Below, in pieces: positions 1 through 8,296 of a stretch of DNA of 64,000 nucleotides (positions are counted from its first letter, which is position 1; every line of letters starts with the position of its first letter). A program made the translations under genes and the position numbers. The notes beneath the pieces were generated by a model. That model saw only the letters and a list, made by a program, of their open reading frames with translations. It had not been told where the DNA came from and ran no database searches. This stretch comes from Bacteroidales bacterium (GTDB taxonomy: Bacteria; Bacteroidota; Bacteroidia; Bacteroidales; UBA3663), in assembly GCA_017548545.1 (NCBI GenBank), contig JAFYZW010000114.1, forward strand, positions 1-64,000, given 5' to 3'.

Positions 1-1116
1 CCTCAGTTGCCTACCATCTTGCCTAATTATCAACCTTTCCTATTAGACAATGAATCGAGAGAGAAAAACTCGGAATTTGAGTTATCATATTACATTGATG
101 AAACAAACTTTATCTATGTTTTAAAGATATCTCGCGATCGAATAGAGGAAGAAGAATTGAAGATCAAAGGTCATGGGCAGAAAGTCTATACCAGAAAATA
201 CGACAAAGAATCTGAAACCATCAAGATCAATTTCGGCAGTGCTTGTGATTTGAACGAATCAGATCAACATGATCTGGAAATCAATCTTTGGAATAATGCG
301 ACTGTGCTTGCCACTTTTGGTTCATTGAATTTGGTAAGCAAATTGATGAAGACGAACTATGATTATTTTGTAAACCGCCTTAGTATAGTTCATAAGGCGA
401 ATATCTCATTGGCTGAAAAACTATCGACGGGAGATCAGGAAAGGGATGCCAAAATCAAGGAACTGCTTACTCAACTATTAAAGGATGTCGGCTCAAAAAT
501 CGTAGATTACCGTATTGAAGAGGTGAGCATCAACCTAAATGATCTGATCAAAAACGAGACACCCGACATTGTGAAAAATGTATTACAACAACAATATCCA
601 AATGGTAATCTGAAGCAAAAAGTAGTTAGATTCATTCACGAATTACAAACCGAGTTGCCGAAACTGAAAGAGGACGATCCGACAGAATACCAGACAGTAT
701 ATCGTTCGTTGGAATTTGATCCTGAATCGGACGGAACAAAACAAATCATTAAACTTGGACTCGTGCTATATGACATTGCTGTAGGAAAGAAAAGTGCCTG
801 CATCGATGAATTTGAACGATTAATGCATTCAAAAGCTGTGGAATTTATTTTGAAGATGTACCTATCGTTGGCTGCCGATAGAGAGTGCCAACTCTTTGTA
901 GCCACACACGACCTAATACTCTTCGACAGCAAGTTCATCCGTCAGGATGCAGTAAGAAAATTCCAAAAAGGTGCCGATGGCGTTACAAGAATCTTGAAGA
1001 AGAGATATGTTCATCACACAATGAATTTCCTAAATTCATATAATGAAGAATTAGATGAAGAGATTGGACGTGAAGAAGACGAAGCTACCACGCTGAGTTT
1101 CTACCAGGATTTCTGA
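1..1116 (+). CDS. AAA15/OLD-like ATPase, C-terminal part (5' end outside window)
   Basis: The frame is open to the first base, so the gene begins before the window and the Walker A part is missing. Counting from the TTG at 7, three nucleotide-binding elements of ABC-like AAA ATPases can be seen: a signature-type SDGTKQ near residues 241-246, a Walker B CIDEFE at 265-270 followed by the usual H-S-K stretch, and an H-switch ATHD at 299-302. This order is typical of AAA15/AAA21 (OLD-like, RloC/LapC-like) ATPases, which often occur in phage-defence or toxin-antitoxin settings. The partner gene, if any, would lie upstream. No nuclease domain is visible in the part present. Family call is fairly sure; the function is inferred. 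Confidence 0.75.
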   Translation, partial: PQLPTILPNYQPFLLDNESREKNSEFELSYYIDETNFIYVLKISRDRIEEEELKIKGHGQKVYTRKYDKESETIKINFGSACDLNESDQHDLEINLWNNATVLATFGSLNLVSKLMKTNYDYFVNRLSIVHKANISLAEKLSTGDQERDAKIKELLTQLLKDVGSKIVDYRIEEVSINLNDLIKNETPDIVKNVLQQQYPNGNLKQKVVRFIHELQTELPKLKEDDPTEYQTVYRSLEFDPESDGTKQIIKLGLVLYDIAVGKKSACIDEFERLMHSKAVEFILKMYLSLAADRECQLFVATHDLILFDSKFIRQDAVRKFQKGADGVTRILKKRYVHHTMNFLNSYNEELDEEIGREEDEATTLSFYQDF

Positions 1117-1290
1117 TAATCCGGTTAGAACATATTCCCCTGATTTCACCATTGTCGATGTATTAGTCAATAATTCTGAATTGCAACACGCATTTCGCGT
1201 GGCTTTTCACCGATTTTGATACATACATTTGGCAAATCTGAGAGGTTTATCATTATTTTTACGTTAATTTCCCACTTTATTTGAAAATTA

Positions 1291-1322
1291 TTTGCAAATG
1301 ATGTGGGAATATTATATATTTG
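1291..1322 (+). promoter_or_regulatory. Bacteroidetes-type promoter for a small transcription unit
   Basis: TTTG at 1291-1294 and TATATTTG at 1315-1322 are separated by 20 nt, matching the -33/-7 consensus of the major Bacteroidetes sigma factor. Transcription would start near 1328. No large gene follows on this strand; the transcript would cover the small ORF at 1415 and end at the hairpin at 1590-1621. Confidence 0.6.
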
Positions 1323-1414
1323 CACTCAGAAAAAGTGGTTGATGATGATTTGGGATAGGAGACTTTTGGAATGTAGAGGTAAAATGATTCGATTTTGTCT
1401 AACTAAAAAAGAAC

Positions 1415-1546
1415 ATGTATGAAGATGAATGTATGGAAAATATTTGGGATTGGAGAAAAAGTTACACCAATACCACAAGAGAAGAAGATGATCCTGATGT
1501 ATGTCAGACCGACAGAAACCAGATCAAGATGGAAAAGAACCACTAG
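1415..1546 (+). CDS. possible small acidic protein, 43 aa
   Basis: ATG at 1415 opens 43 codons ending in TAG at 1544-1546. The product begins MYEDECMENIWDWRK and is rich in Asp, Glu, Asn and Trp. A 26-codon ORF (1342-1422) precedes it and overlaps its start by 8 nt, which would allow translational coupling. The ORF sits between a good promoter (1291-1322) and a strong hairpin (1590-1621), so the stretch is probably transcribed. Whether the product is a peptide or the transcript acts as an RNA cannot be decided from one sequence. No family recognised. Confidence 0.35.
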   Translation: MYEDECMENIWDWRKSYTNTTREEDDPDVCQTDRNQIKMEKNH

Positions 1547-1589
1547 CTATTAAAGAAACGAATTCGATTGGTGTAGCAGGTATTATTGG

Positions 1590-1621
1590 GGAAGAGTCTC
1601 GACGCGTGTCGGGACTCTTCC
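1590..1621. terminator. strong hairpin between convergent units
   Basis: GGAAGAGTC...GACTCTTCC forms a 14-bp stem, including one wobble pair, closed by a 4-nt GCGT loop. A short T run follows on the + strand. It lies between the small + unit and the 3' end of the - strand gene at 1651 and could serve both. Confidence 0.55.
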
Positions 1622-1650
1622 AGTTTTATCAGACAAATATATTCAAGGGT

Positions 1651-3168
1651 TTACACCTTACCAAATGTTTCGGCACGATAACGACAATCGCGCGCGTAGC
1701 GAAGGTATTCGAGTTTGCGGGTGAGAGGAAGCATTTTGAGCGTGGAGTGATAGGTGCTGCTGCCCTTGTAACTATCGCGCCAAGCATAATAATCATCTTC
1801 CAGACAAACCACATCGATAGCCTCATAATAATAAATGAGATCCTCGACACTCTTTCGACTTGCATTGGGATAGTATTCATGCACCTCATTCATTATCTCG
1901 TCGATATGGACGGGATAATCGGGCATATCGCGGACGATGTTCTCAATGACATCATAGACCTCCAATGGGTCAGCACATTTATCTGATGAGTACATATCCG
2001 AATAGCCGCAGGCAAAGACCTCGTCAGACTTGTTGAGCAGTTTCTTGACCGTAGTAACATCGTCGATGGCCCATTTGGGATGCTGCGTATTGAAGGTCAT
2101 TAGCAGTTCGCGCAAGTGCATCGGAATACCATTATGGTCAAGAATATCCACCAAGGCATAAGTCTCGTTGATGCCATTTTGCGTAAAATGGAAATGATGT
2201 TTCTGTTGTATCTCGATGCCGAATAGTTCGTAGGCCAACGTTGCCATGATATCGAAGACAGCATCACGGATTTCAGGGAACAAGGCATCCACATGAGGCA
2301 GCACCGAAAGGAAGGGCACATCAGTGTCGTGGTCATACTTCTTCTTCGAAGCCGCCAACACTGCTTTACAACCTGCTTCCCAATCGTAGGTATCGGCCAA
2401 AGGTGAAGCGATAGCGTAGGACTCCTTCATGATCTTACACATCGTGAATTTACCCAACAGACTGATCATAGCAAGGAACCCTTCGAATTCGGTAGAGAGA
2501 GATTCACGCTCAGAAATCTTGGCAAAATCGGATGTCGTAGGTGTCAGGATAATTTCATCCATCAGATCATAACGGTTCCAATCTGGATTTTTCATCAGAT
2601 AAACGTCTTTTTTCAAGATGGGTTTATTGAGATACTGACGCACTCGGTCGCTCGACATTCCTATCTCCTGGGCGATGTCACGCCGATCCTTGGCCATATA
2701 TTTGCCTATACCATTGAACATGGCGAATATCTTCTCCTCCTTTTTGGTGGCTTTCGATAAACGATGTTCCAAAATAGCGAACATCGGATAATGACCATGT
2801 TCGGCTTTGAAGGACTCCACAAAATTGGCCTCCGGTTTGCCCAAAAAGGGAAACTTCTGAATAATCTCTTCGACATCAAGTTGTTCGACGGGAATGTTCA
2901 AAACCCTGTCGTAGATGCGTTGGAAATCGCGCACCCTCAAATAGAGCAACTTGACATCGATTGAGCGCAAAGGTCGTTCTATCCGAGACGCGAACTCATC
3001 GAAAGACAGATTGAAATAGGGCTCAATAGCACTCACCTTATAAAACATCGACATGAAAATCACACGCAGCCTCAGGTTGTTTATCTTGGCTGTGAAGTTG
3101 TGTAATTCATTACGTAGATATGCCTCCTTCTGGGAAGACAATTGTGAAAATTGCTCTGCCATAATCAT
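1651..3168 (-). CDS. sigma-4-like HTH protein with C-terminal winged-helix-like segments
   Basis: This 505-aa cytosolic protein has no signal peptide or membrane segment. Residues about 161-182 (DRRDIAQEIGMSSDRVRQYL) look like the recognition helix pair of sigma region 4. Two C-terminal stretches, about 347-393 (GIPMHLRELL to GYSDMY) and 421-463 (HIDEIMNEVH to DYYAW), both show the pattern of HARE-type winged helices. The rest is not recognised. The ATG lies directly after the stop of the upstream gene (TAG, one base, ATG), and a second ATG two codons later has a GG nearby, so the start could be at 3162. It is co-transcribed with the 254-aa gene. DNA-binding is inferred; the biological role is unknown. 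Confidence 0.8.
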   Translation of the reverse strand: MIMAEQFSQLSSQKEAYLRNELHNFTAKINNLRLRVIFMSMFYKVSAIEPYFNLSFDEFASRIERPLRSIDVKLLYLRVRDFQRIYDRVLNIPVEQLDVEEIIQKFPFLGKPEANFVESFKAEHGHYPMFAILEHRLSKATKKEEKIFAMFNGIGKYMAKDRRDIAQEIGMSSDRVRQYLNKPILKKDVYLMKNPDWNRYDLMDEIILTPTTSDFAKISERESLSTEFEGFLAMISLLGKFTMCKIMKESYAIASPLADTYDWEAGCKAVLAASKKKYDHDTDVPFLSVLPHVDALFPEIRDAVFDIMATLAYELFGIEIQQKHHFHFTQNGINETYALVDILDHNGIPMHLRELLMTFNTQHPKWAIDDVTTVKKLLNKSDEVFACGYSDMYSSDKCADPLEVYDVIENIVRDMPDYPVHIDEIMNEVHEYYPNASRKSVEDLIYYYEAIDVVCLEDDYYAWRDSYKGSSTYHSTLKMLPLTRKLEYLRYARDCRYRAETFGKV

Positions 3169-3169
3169 C

Positions 3170-3934
3170 CTATTTTATCTTATTCGACAGATTCTTTTCA
3201 ATACGCTCAACAAGTCTCATTTCAGCCTCAACCAAATCGCGGCGATACTGTTCAGTGGCCCCAAGGATATCCAAATAAGCCTCAGTCGAAAGACTGTCAT
3301 ATCCTTGTTCAAACAATTGAAAAACATTGGAGGAAAATACATCATCTGTGAAATGCTCAGCCAAAGTGCCGGATTTCACGAATTGTATGGATTTGCGTTC
3401 AAAAGTACAGTTGCCCAGTGAACCATCAGATTCGGTCACCCGTATAACCTCGAAGCCTTTGGAGTCCTCTTCATCTAACGCATATCGCTTGACGAAACAG
3501 TCGCCTGCCAATACAGTCCGATACTGGTCGGATTCAAACTGACGGAACAGAGGCCAACGTTCGGTCCGGAAGTGAGCGTGTTTCAATCCCTTATGCAATT
3601 GAACAAATACTTCCGGATACATGCGCATAAACTCTGAAGCACTGATGATCTCGCCTTGAATATTATGATATGCCACCAAGTGCTGAGGTACGTAATACTT
3701 TACAGCCAAGTTGTAGTCAGGAGCCATGTCAATCGCCTTAATGTCGTCGGGGAAATATGCCAAAACACTTTTGATCAACCCATTCCCATCGCAGACAACA
3801 TAGACGTTTTGGATTTTTCCCAGCAATGCCACATCTCCTCTGCCCCTGACATCATCACAACCCATTACCCCTTCCCGTATATAGAAAGGAGCCTCCTCGA
3901 GCTTGATATCTAAGACACTAATTTGATTTTCCAT
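3170..3934 (-). CDS. conserved-looking protein of unknown function, 254 aa
   Basis: I do not recognise the family. The protein is soluble, acidic, without signal peptide, and ends in a basic, helical stretch (about 225-254, with EAEMRLVERIEKNLSNK). It is the first gene of a two-gene operon: its stop is immediately followed by the ATG of the sigma-4-like HTH protein. A consensus promoter ends 31 nt before its ATG. The tight linkage suggests that the two proteins act together, for example as a complex or as sensor and DNA-binding partner, but nothing in the sequence shows the activity. Confidence 0.75.
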   Translation of the reverse strand: MENQISVLDIKLEEAPFYIREGVMGCDDVRGRGDVALLGKIQNVYVVCDGNGLIKSVLAYFPDDIKAIDMAPDYNLAVKYYVPQHLVAYHNIQGEIISASEFMRMYPEVFVQLHKGLKHAHFRTERWPLFRQFESDQYRTVLAGDCFVKRYALDEEDSKGFEVIRVTESDGSLGNCTFERKSIQFVKSGTLAEHFTDDVFSSNVFQLFEQGYDSLSTEAYLDILGATEQYRRDLVEAEMRLVERIEKNLSNKIK

Positions 3935-3964
3935 GTTGGTATGCTTTCATTGATATTGATGTCG

Positions 3965-3996
3965 CAAAGATACGACATCTAAATGAAAACACCAAA
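3965..3996 (-). promoter_or_regulatory. promoter of the 254-aa / 505-aa operon
   Basis: On the - strand TTTG (3996-3993) and TATCTTTG (3972-3965) are 20 nt apart. The first ATG (3934) follows after 30 nt. Confidence 0.65.
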
Positions 3997-4026
3997 TTTT
4001 GCCTTAGAAAAATGACAATTGTTGCA

Positions 4027-4052
4027 GAAAAACTGGCACTTAGGCAAGTGCA
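4027..4052 (-). terminator. terminator of the GH43-BASS unit
   Basis: On the - strand GCACTT-gcct-AAGTGC (4051-4036) is followed by CAG and a TTTTT run (to about 4027), 20 nt after the stop codon of the transporter gene. Confidence 0.55.
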
Positions 4053-4070
4053 AATGACACGAAATAGGGC

Positions 4071-4922
4071 TTATTTCCTACGCTTAATGATGATGCCAAC
4101 GTAGGTGAGCAATACGACGTTCATCAAAAGTGCGTAGATAATAGCCGGGATAGCGATGACGCCGTTGTTGAAGATGAACGGACTAGAAGCGATGGCTATG
4201 GCTTGAGCCGCATTCTGCATACCCACCTCGATGACGATGGTGCGCTTCTCGCGAGTCACAAGTCCAAAGAGATGACTGGCACACCACGACAATCCAATGG
4301 CAAGGAGTATCAGAGCTGTAAGGCAGAGCCCTAGAATACCGAAGTTGTCGGCAATAGTGGCATGATGCTGGACGAAGAAGATACCCGCGAGGAGCATCAA
4401 GGCTGGAAATGCAATCTTCGACAAGACACGTTCCATGCGGGATGCCAATACAGGCCAATAATGACGCACGCCAATACCCAACAGAATTGGAATGAGCATG
4501 GTGACGAGATTCTGCACCAGCAGATTGCCGATAGGCAGATGGATGCCGATAGCTTCACCTGCTCGCAAAGTAGCCCAGTCGAGGATCACAGGTACAGTGA
4601 ACAACGTAATGATGGAACTGAGTGCCGTGAGTGATACTGAAAGAGCCACATCTCCTTTCGCCAACATCGAGAAGACATTGCTCGAAGAGCCTCCTGGGCA
4701 ACAGGCGATGAGCATTATACCAATGTAGAACAAAGGTTCCAGGTGAAACACTTCTGCCAAGGCAAATGCTATTAGCGGCAAGAGAATAAGCTGCCCAGCC
4801 AAACCCAATAGGATAGCTTTCGGGCGCTTGAATACCAGCATGAAGTCATTGGGACGCAAAGTGAGTCCCAAGTCGAACATCAGCAGGGTCAAAATTGGTA
4901 AAACAATAAGGATTCCGTTCAT
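4071..4922 (-). CDS. bile acid:sodium symporter (BASS/SBF) family transporter
   Basis: The product has 283 aa and is almost entirely hydrophobic, with about nine or ten membrane segments, as in the SBF/BASS family (usual length about 300). Family-like features are the N-terminal LMFDLGLTL stretch, the conserved CCPGGSSSNVFS loop near residue 77 and a QNAAQAIA motif in the C-terminal half. The ATG at 4922 was chosen because upstream codons overlap the previous gene and lack a membrane start. It follows the GH43 gene by 41 bp and is probably co-transcribed. Bacterial BASS members move organic anions (bile acids, pantoate, sulfated or keto acids) with Na+; the substrate here is unknown. Confidence 0.88.
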   Translation of the reverse strand: MNGILIVLPILTLLMFDLGLTLRPNDFMLVFKRPKAILLGLAGQLILLPLIAFALAEVFHLEPLFYIGIMLIACCPGGSSSNVFSMLAKGDVALSVSLTALSSIITLFTVPVILDWATLRAGEAIGIHLPIGNLLVQNLVTMLIPILLGIGVRHYWPVLASRMERVLSKIAFPALMLLAGIFFVQHHATIADNFGILGLCLTALILLAIGLSWCASHLFGLVTREKRTIVIEVGMQNAAQAIAIASSPFIFNNGVIAIPAIIYALLMNVVLLTYVGIIIKRRK

Positions 4923-4963
4923 GTTGAAGGATGCTGATAGTATGCAGAGGGATCGAAATATTC

Positions 4964-6565
4964 TTAATCTTTCATGAAGTGAAGATAATTGAGCTGGCAA
5001 ATGGACTGTTTGGGCATCGCAGCATCAAAGACAAAGAAGAGGGCATGCTTGCCATTATAATATTTCAGTTGCTCCAATTCGATCTTAGCAGTAGAGGGTT
5101 GCCCGATACCTTCGGTGCTTACATTGAGCGAACCGAGACGAACGCCCCCTTCGGCCTCCGACGGACGATCGAGGAAGATGTCGATACGACCAGCTACACC
5201 ATCGGGTGTATAGTCGAGTGCAAGTTTCAACCCTGTCTGGCCGAAGGTCTTGCTGAAGTTGTAATATTTGTAGCCTACAACCGACCCTGCCGTGTTGTTG
5301 ACCATCGGGCAACGGTTCACACTGAGGTCATAGAGATCAGTGGTGCCTTGGTATTGGCCACGAACGATCTGCGTATGCGATCCAGGATAATTGACATTGG
5401 GATAGTCCTGCGTGGCTGGTTCAGGACCCATGTAGTAGCAGGCAATGCCAGCGGGATAAGTCTCATAAGGATCGAGGCCGTCAACAAGAAAGCCTTCAGA
5501 AGTGAATTCTGCCTCAGAAATCCTGACATAACCGTCCTCACCAGGTACCACCTCCACACGAAGGGGAGCCACCATGGCTTGACGACCATATTCGTTGGTG
5601 CCAGCCTGACGATGGTAAAACACATACCATTGGTCTCCAATCTTGCAGATACTACCATGGGTGTTGCCAAATGGTGTAGCCGTTGCCACAGTGGTACCAT
5701 CGGGACGATGCTCCTTGCCACGGCCATCGATGATAGTGCCTCCATAGGTCCAAGGGCCGAGAGGATGATTGCCGTAGCAGTAGGCCAACGTATAGTTACA
5801 ACTGTGCAAACCATCCTCACCGTCGTTGGTAACACGGCTATAGACAAAGACATACTTGTCCTCAATCTTGCGCATCGACGAAGCCTCAAAGAAACGATAA
5901 GTATGGTCCTGCTTGCTGCTTGGAATCATGTTCTCGACAATCTTTGTGCCGGGTTTCACGGTAGCCATCGTCGTGGGGTCGAGTTCGGCACCATTCGACT
6001 GCTCAAAGCCCCAATAGGCATAAGTGCGTCCATCGGTGTCGGTGAAGACTGCGGGGTCGAAGCCCAGGATGCCAACAGTCTGTTTCGGATTGTCCGGACT
6101 CCAATTGCAAACCTCAAAAGGACCGTCGGGACGGCTTGCCTTGGCCACCATCGTCTGCCGGCCTCCAGCCTGATTGTTCGGATAGAGGTAATAGGTCTTG
6201 GCGCCATCCTTGCCGATGACTTCGTTGACATCGGGGGCAAAAAGGACATCACCCTTGCCATCGGGATGCAAGTTGTTGCCAAGTGCATCCTTCTTCGATT
6301 CAAAAATCACACCATCGTAGCGCCAATGGCGAAGGTCATCGACGGGAGCCGACCAAACGACTTGGTCGAGTCCGCAATACATAGTGACCAGATTGTCGTG
6401 CGATCCATAGATATATACACGATACTGACCTGGCTGGTCAGGATCCTCGAAGACGTAAGGCTCGCCATCGGGGATAAATTCCCAAAGGGGGAGATATGGG
6501 TTCTGTGCCACAACAGAAGTGGCGAAAAGGACTAAGAAAGAGAAGAGAGGAAAGAGTGGTTTCAT
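4964..6565 (-). CDS. secreted GH43-family glycoside hydrolase with C-terminal beta-sandwich
   Basis: The product has 533 aa. A signal peptide (MKPLFPLFSFLVLFATSVVA) supports the start at 6565 rather than further upstream. The five-bladed propeller hallmarks of GH43 are visible: the candidate base Asp33 in IPDGEPYVFEDP, the pKa-modulating Asp170 in FDPAVFTDTDG, and the candidate acid Glu227 in YRFFEASSM. Residues about 390-530 look like a CBM6-type sugar-binding sandwich (RGQYQGTTDLYDLSVNRCP...). GH43 enzymes release arabinose, xylose or galactose from plant polysaccharides. No SusC/D lies in the same unit; the BASS transporter follows. Family sure, substrate not. Confidence 0.9.
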   Translation of the reverse strand: MKPLFPLFSFLVLFATSVVAQNPYLPLWEFIPDGEPYVFEDPDQPGQYRVYIYGSHDNLVTMYCGLDQVVWSAPVDDLRHWRYDGVIFESKKDALGNNLHPDGKGDVLFAPDVNEVIGKDGAKTYYLYPNNQAGGRQTMVAKASRPDGPFEVCNWSPDNPKQTVGILGFDPAVFTDTDGRTYAYWGFEQSNGAELDPTTMATVKPGTKIVENMIPSSKQDHTYRFFEASSMRKIEDKYVFVYSRVTNDGEDGLHSCNYTLAYCYGNHPLGPWTYGGTIIDGRGKEHRPDGTTVATATPFGNTHGSICKIGDQWYVFYHRQAGTNEYGRQAMVAPLRVEVVPGEDGYVRISEAEFTSEGFLVDGLDPYETYPAGIACYYMGPEPATQDYPNVNYPGSHTQIVRGQYQGTTDLYDLSVNRCPMVNNTAGSVVGYKYYNFSKTFGQTGLKLALDYTPDGVAGRIDIFLDRPSEAEGGVRLGSLNVSTEGIGQPSTAKIELEQLKYYNGKHALFFVFDAAMPKQSICQLNYLHFMKD

Positions 6566-6620
6566 TGTTTCGATATGTATGAGGATGATAGGATTTATGG
6601 GAGTGGAACATTTTTCCGTG

Positions 6621-6652
6621 CAAATATAGATAGTTTTTTCAGCAAAACCAAA
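6621..6652 (-). promoter_or_regulatory. promoter of GH43 gene
   Basis: On the - strand TTTG (6652-6649) and TATATTTG (6628-6621) are 20 nt apart, with the ATG 55 nt downstream. It stands back to back with the phosphatase promoter, and the two -33 boxes lie inside two adjacent 12-bp palindromes (6648-6659 and 6661-6672). Confidence 0.65.
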
Positions 6653-6667
6653 TTTTTGGCCCAAATA

Positions 6668-6699
6668 TTTGGCAGAATCAAAAAAAGTCCGTATTTTTG
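6668..6699 (+). promoter_or_regulatory. promoter of PafA-like phosphatase gene
   Basis: TTTG (6668-6671) and TATTTTTG (6692-6699) are 20 nt apart, and the ATG lies at 6744. Confidence 0.65.
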
Positions 6700-6743
6700 C
6701 GGCAAATAATTGTATTTATCAAAACCTCTAAAACACAAAAGAT

Positions 6744-8228
6744 ATGAAAAGACTATTGACATTGATGGTGGCCACGTTGGTATGCATGTCAGCGATGGCC
6801 GAAATTCAACGGCCCAAACTCGTAGTAGGTCTCGTCGTGGATCAAATGCGCTGGGACTACCTTTATTATTATTATGATCAATATGGCGAAGACGGACTAC
6901 GCAAACTCGTCGATGATGGCTTCAGCTTCGAGAACACGATGATCAACTACGTGCCAACCATTACCGCTATTGGTCATACAAGCATCTACACGGGCACGAC
7001 ACCAGCCTTGCATGGCATCTGCGGCAACGATTTTTATATTAACGGCAAGCGTACGTACTGCTGCGGCGACGAGACGGTGCAGAGCGTCGGCTCCGACAGC
7101 AAGGAAGGACAGATGTCGCCCCGCAACAATCTGGCCACAGGTATCGGCGACGTGCTGAAGATTGCCACCGACTACAAGGCCAAGGTCATCGGCGTTGCCT
7201 TGAAGGACCGTGCGGCCATCTTGCCTGCTGGCCATGGCGCCAATGCAGCCTACTGGTGGGACGGAACAGTGGGTCACTTTGTCAGTTCGACGTACTATAT
7301 GACCGAGTTGCCCGAGTGGGTCAAGCAGACCAACAAGAAGATTGGTGTGAAGCCAGGTGTCGATATCAAGCGCTCACCCGAAGGCGTCACCAAGACCTTC
7401 CAGATGGCTATTGCAGCCCTCGAGAACGAGCAGATGGGACAAGATGAGATCACCGACATGCTGGCTATCAGCATCTCTTCAACCGATGTCATCGGACATG
7501 CCATTGGCACACGCGGTCCCGAGAACCAGGCTGTGTATATGGAACTCGACCGCCAGGTTGCCAACTTCATCAAGGTGCTCGACGAGAAAGTGGGCAAGGG
7601 CAATTACCTGATGTTCCTGACAGCCGACCACGGTGGTGCACACAACCCCAATGTGATGAAGGCTCACAACATTCCTTCGGGTGGCCTCGAAATGTGGAAC
7701 AAGCTGAAAGTCGTTGAGGAGGCTGTCAAGGCGCAATTCGACATCGAAGGTGAAGGCAGGGTCATTCTCGCCGAGAATGCTGGACGCATTTACCTCAACC
7801 ACGAGTTTATCAACGCAAGCGGCAAGAAGGTATGCGAGGTCAAGCAGGCAGTTATCAACGAGCTTAAGAAGATCGAGGAACTCATCTATGTGGTCGATTT
7901 CGAAAAGGCCCTAACCACCACAATGCCCCAACTGCTGCGTGAGCGCATCGCCAATGGTTATAACCCCGCACGCAGCGGCGACATTTTCATCGTCCCCAAG
8001 GCAGGATGGGAGAACGTAAGTGACAAGCCCGACTATGTGGGTACCACTCACGGCATGTGGAACCCTTACGATGCTCATATCCCATTCGTACTCTATGGCT
8101 GGCACGTCGAGCACGGCGAAACCTCCACTCCTACCTACATTGTCGATATCGCTCCGACCATCTGCGAGATGCTCCACATCCAGATGCCCAACTCATGCAT
8201 CGGTAATGCGAAGAAAATGAAATTATAA
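6744..8228 (+). CDS. pafA: PafA-like alkaline phosphatase
   Basis: This 494-aa protein has a signal peptide (to about Ala19) and belongs to the alkaline phosphatase / nucleotide pyrophosphatase superfamily. Metal ligands and active-site residues can be placed: Asp33 in VVDQMRWDYL, the nucleophile Thr74 in PTITAIGHTS, Asn95 in GICGNDFY, and Lys154/Arg156 in ALKDRAAILPAGH. The N...K.R set is the pattern of PafA-type phosphomonoesterases of Bacteroidetes, which work without phosphate repression. Late metal ligands are in TADHGGAH (near 294) and THGMWNP. It would free phosphate from organic phosphates in the periplasm. Monocistronic, with its own promoter and a strong terminator. Confidence 0.9.
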   Translation: MKRLLTLMVATLVCMSAMAEIQRPKLVVGLVVDQMRWDYLYYYYDQYGEDGLRKLVDDGFSFENTMINYVPTITAIGHTSIYTGTTPALHGICGNDFYINGKRTYCCGDETVQSVGSDSKEGQMSPRNNLATGIGDVLKIATDYKAKVIGVALKDRAAILPAGHGANAAYWWDGTVGHFVSSTYYMTELPEWVKQTNKKIGVKPGVDIKRSPEGVTKTFQMAIAALENEQMGQDEITDMLAISISSTDVIGHAIGTRGPENQAVYMELDRQVANFIKVLDEKVGKGNYLMFLTADHGGAHNPNVMKAHNIPSGGLEMWNKLKVVEEAVKAQFDIEGEGRVILAENAGRIYLNHEFINASGKKVCEVKQAVINELKKIEELIYVVDFEKALTTTMPQLLRERIANGYNPARSGDIFIVPKAGWENVSDKPDYVGTTHGMWNPYDAHIPFVLYGWHVEHGETSTPTYIVDIAPTICEMLHIQMPNSCIGNAKKMKL

Positions 8229-8236
8229 ATAGACCT

Positions 8237-8276
8237 AAATAGAGGGGGTGTGCTGATGAGCACACCCCCTCTATTT
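8237..8276. terminator. bidirectional terminator, phosphatase / SusD
   Basis: An 18-bp perfect stem (AAATAGAGGGGGTGTGCT with its complement) around a GATG loop, with T-rich sequence after it on the + strand and A-rich sequence before it. It separates the convergent phosphatase and SusD genes. Confidence 0.85.
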
Positions 8277-8296
8277 ATTTGCAAGAAAGGCAGGAA

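Noticed and set aside
4931-6535. 534-codon open frame on the + strand
   Set aside because: Antisense shadow of the GH43 gene, which has all catalytic motifs, a signal peptide and a promoter.
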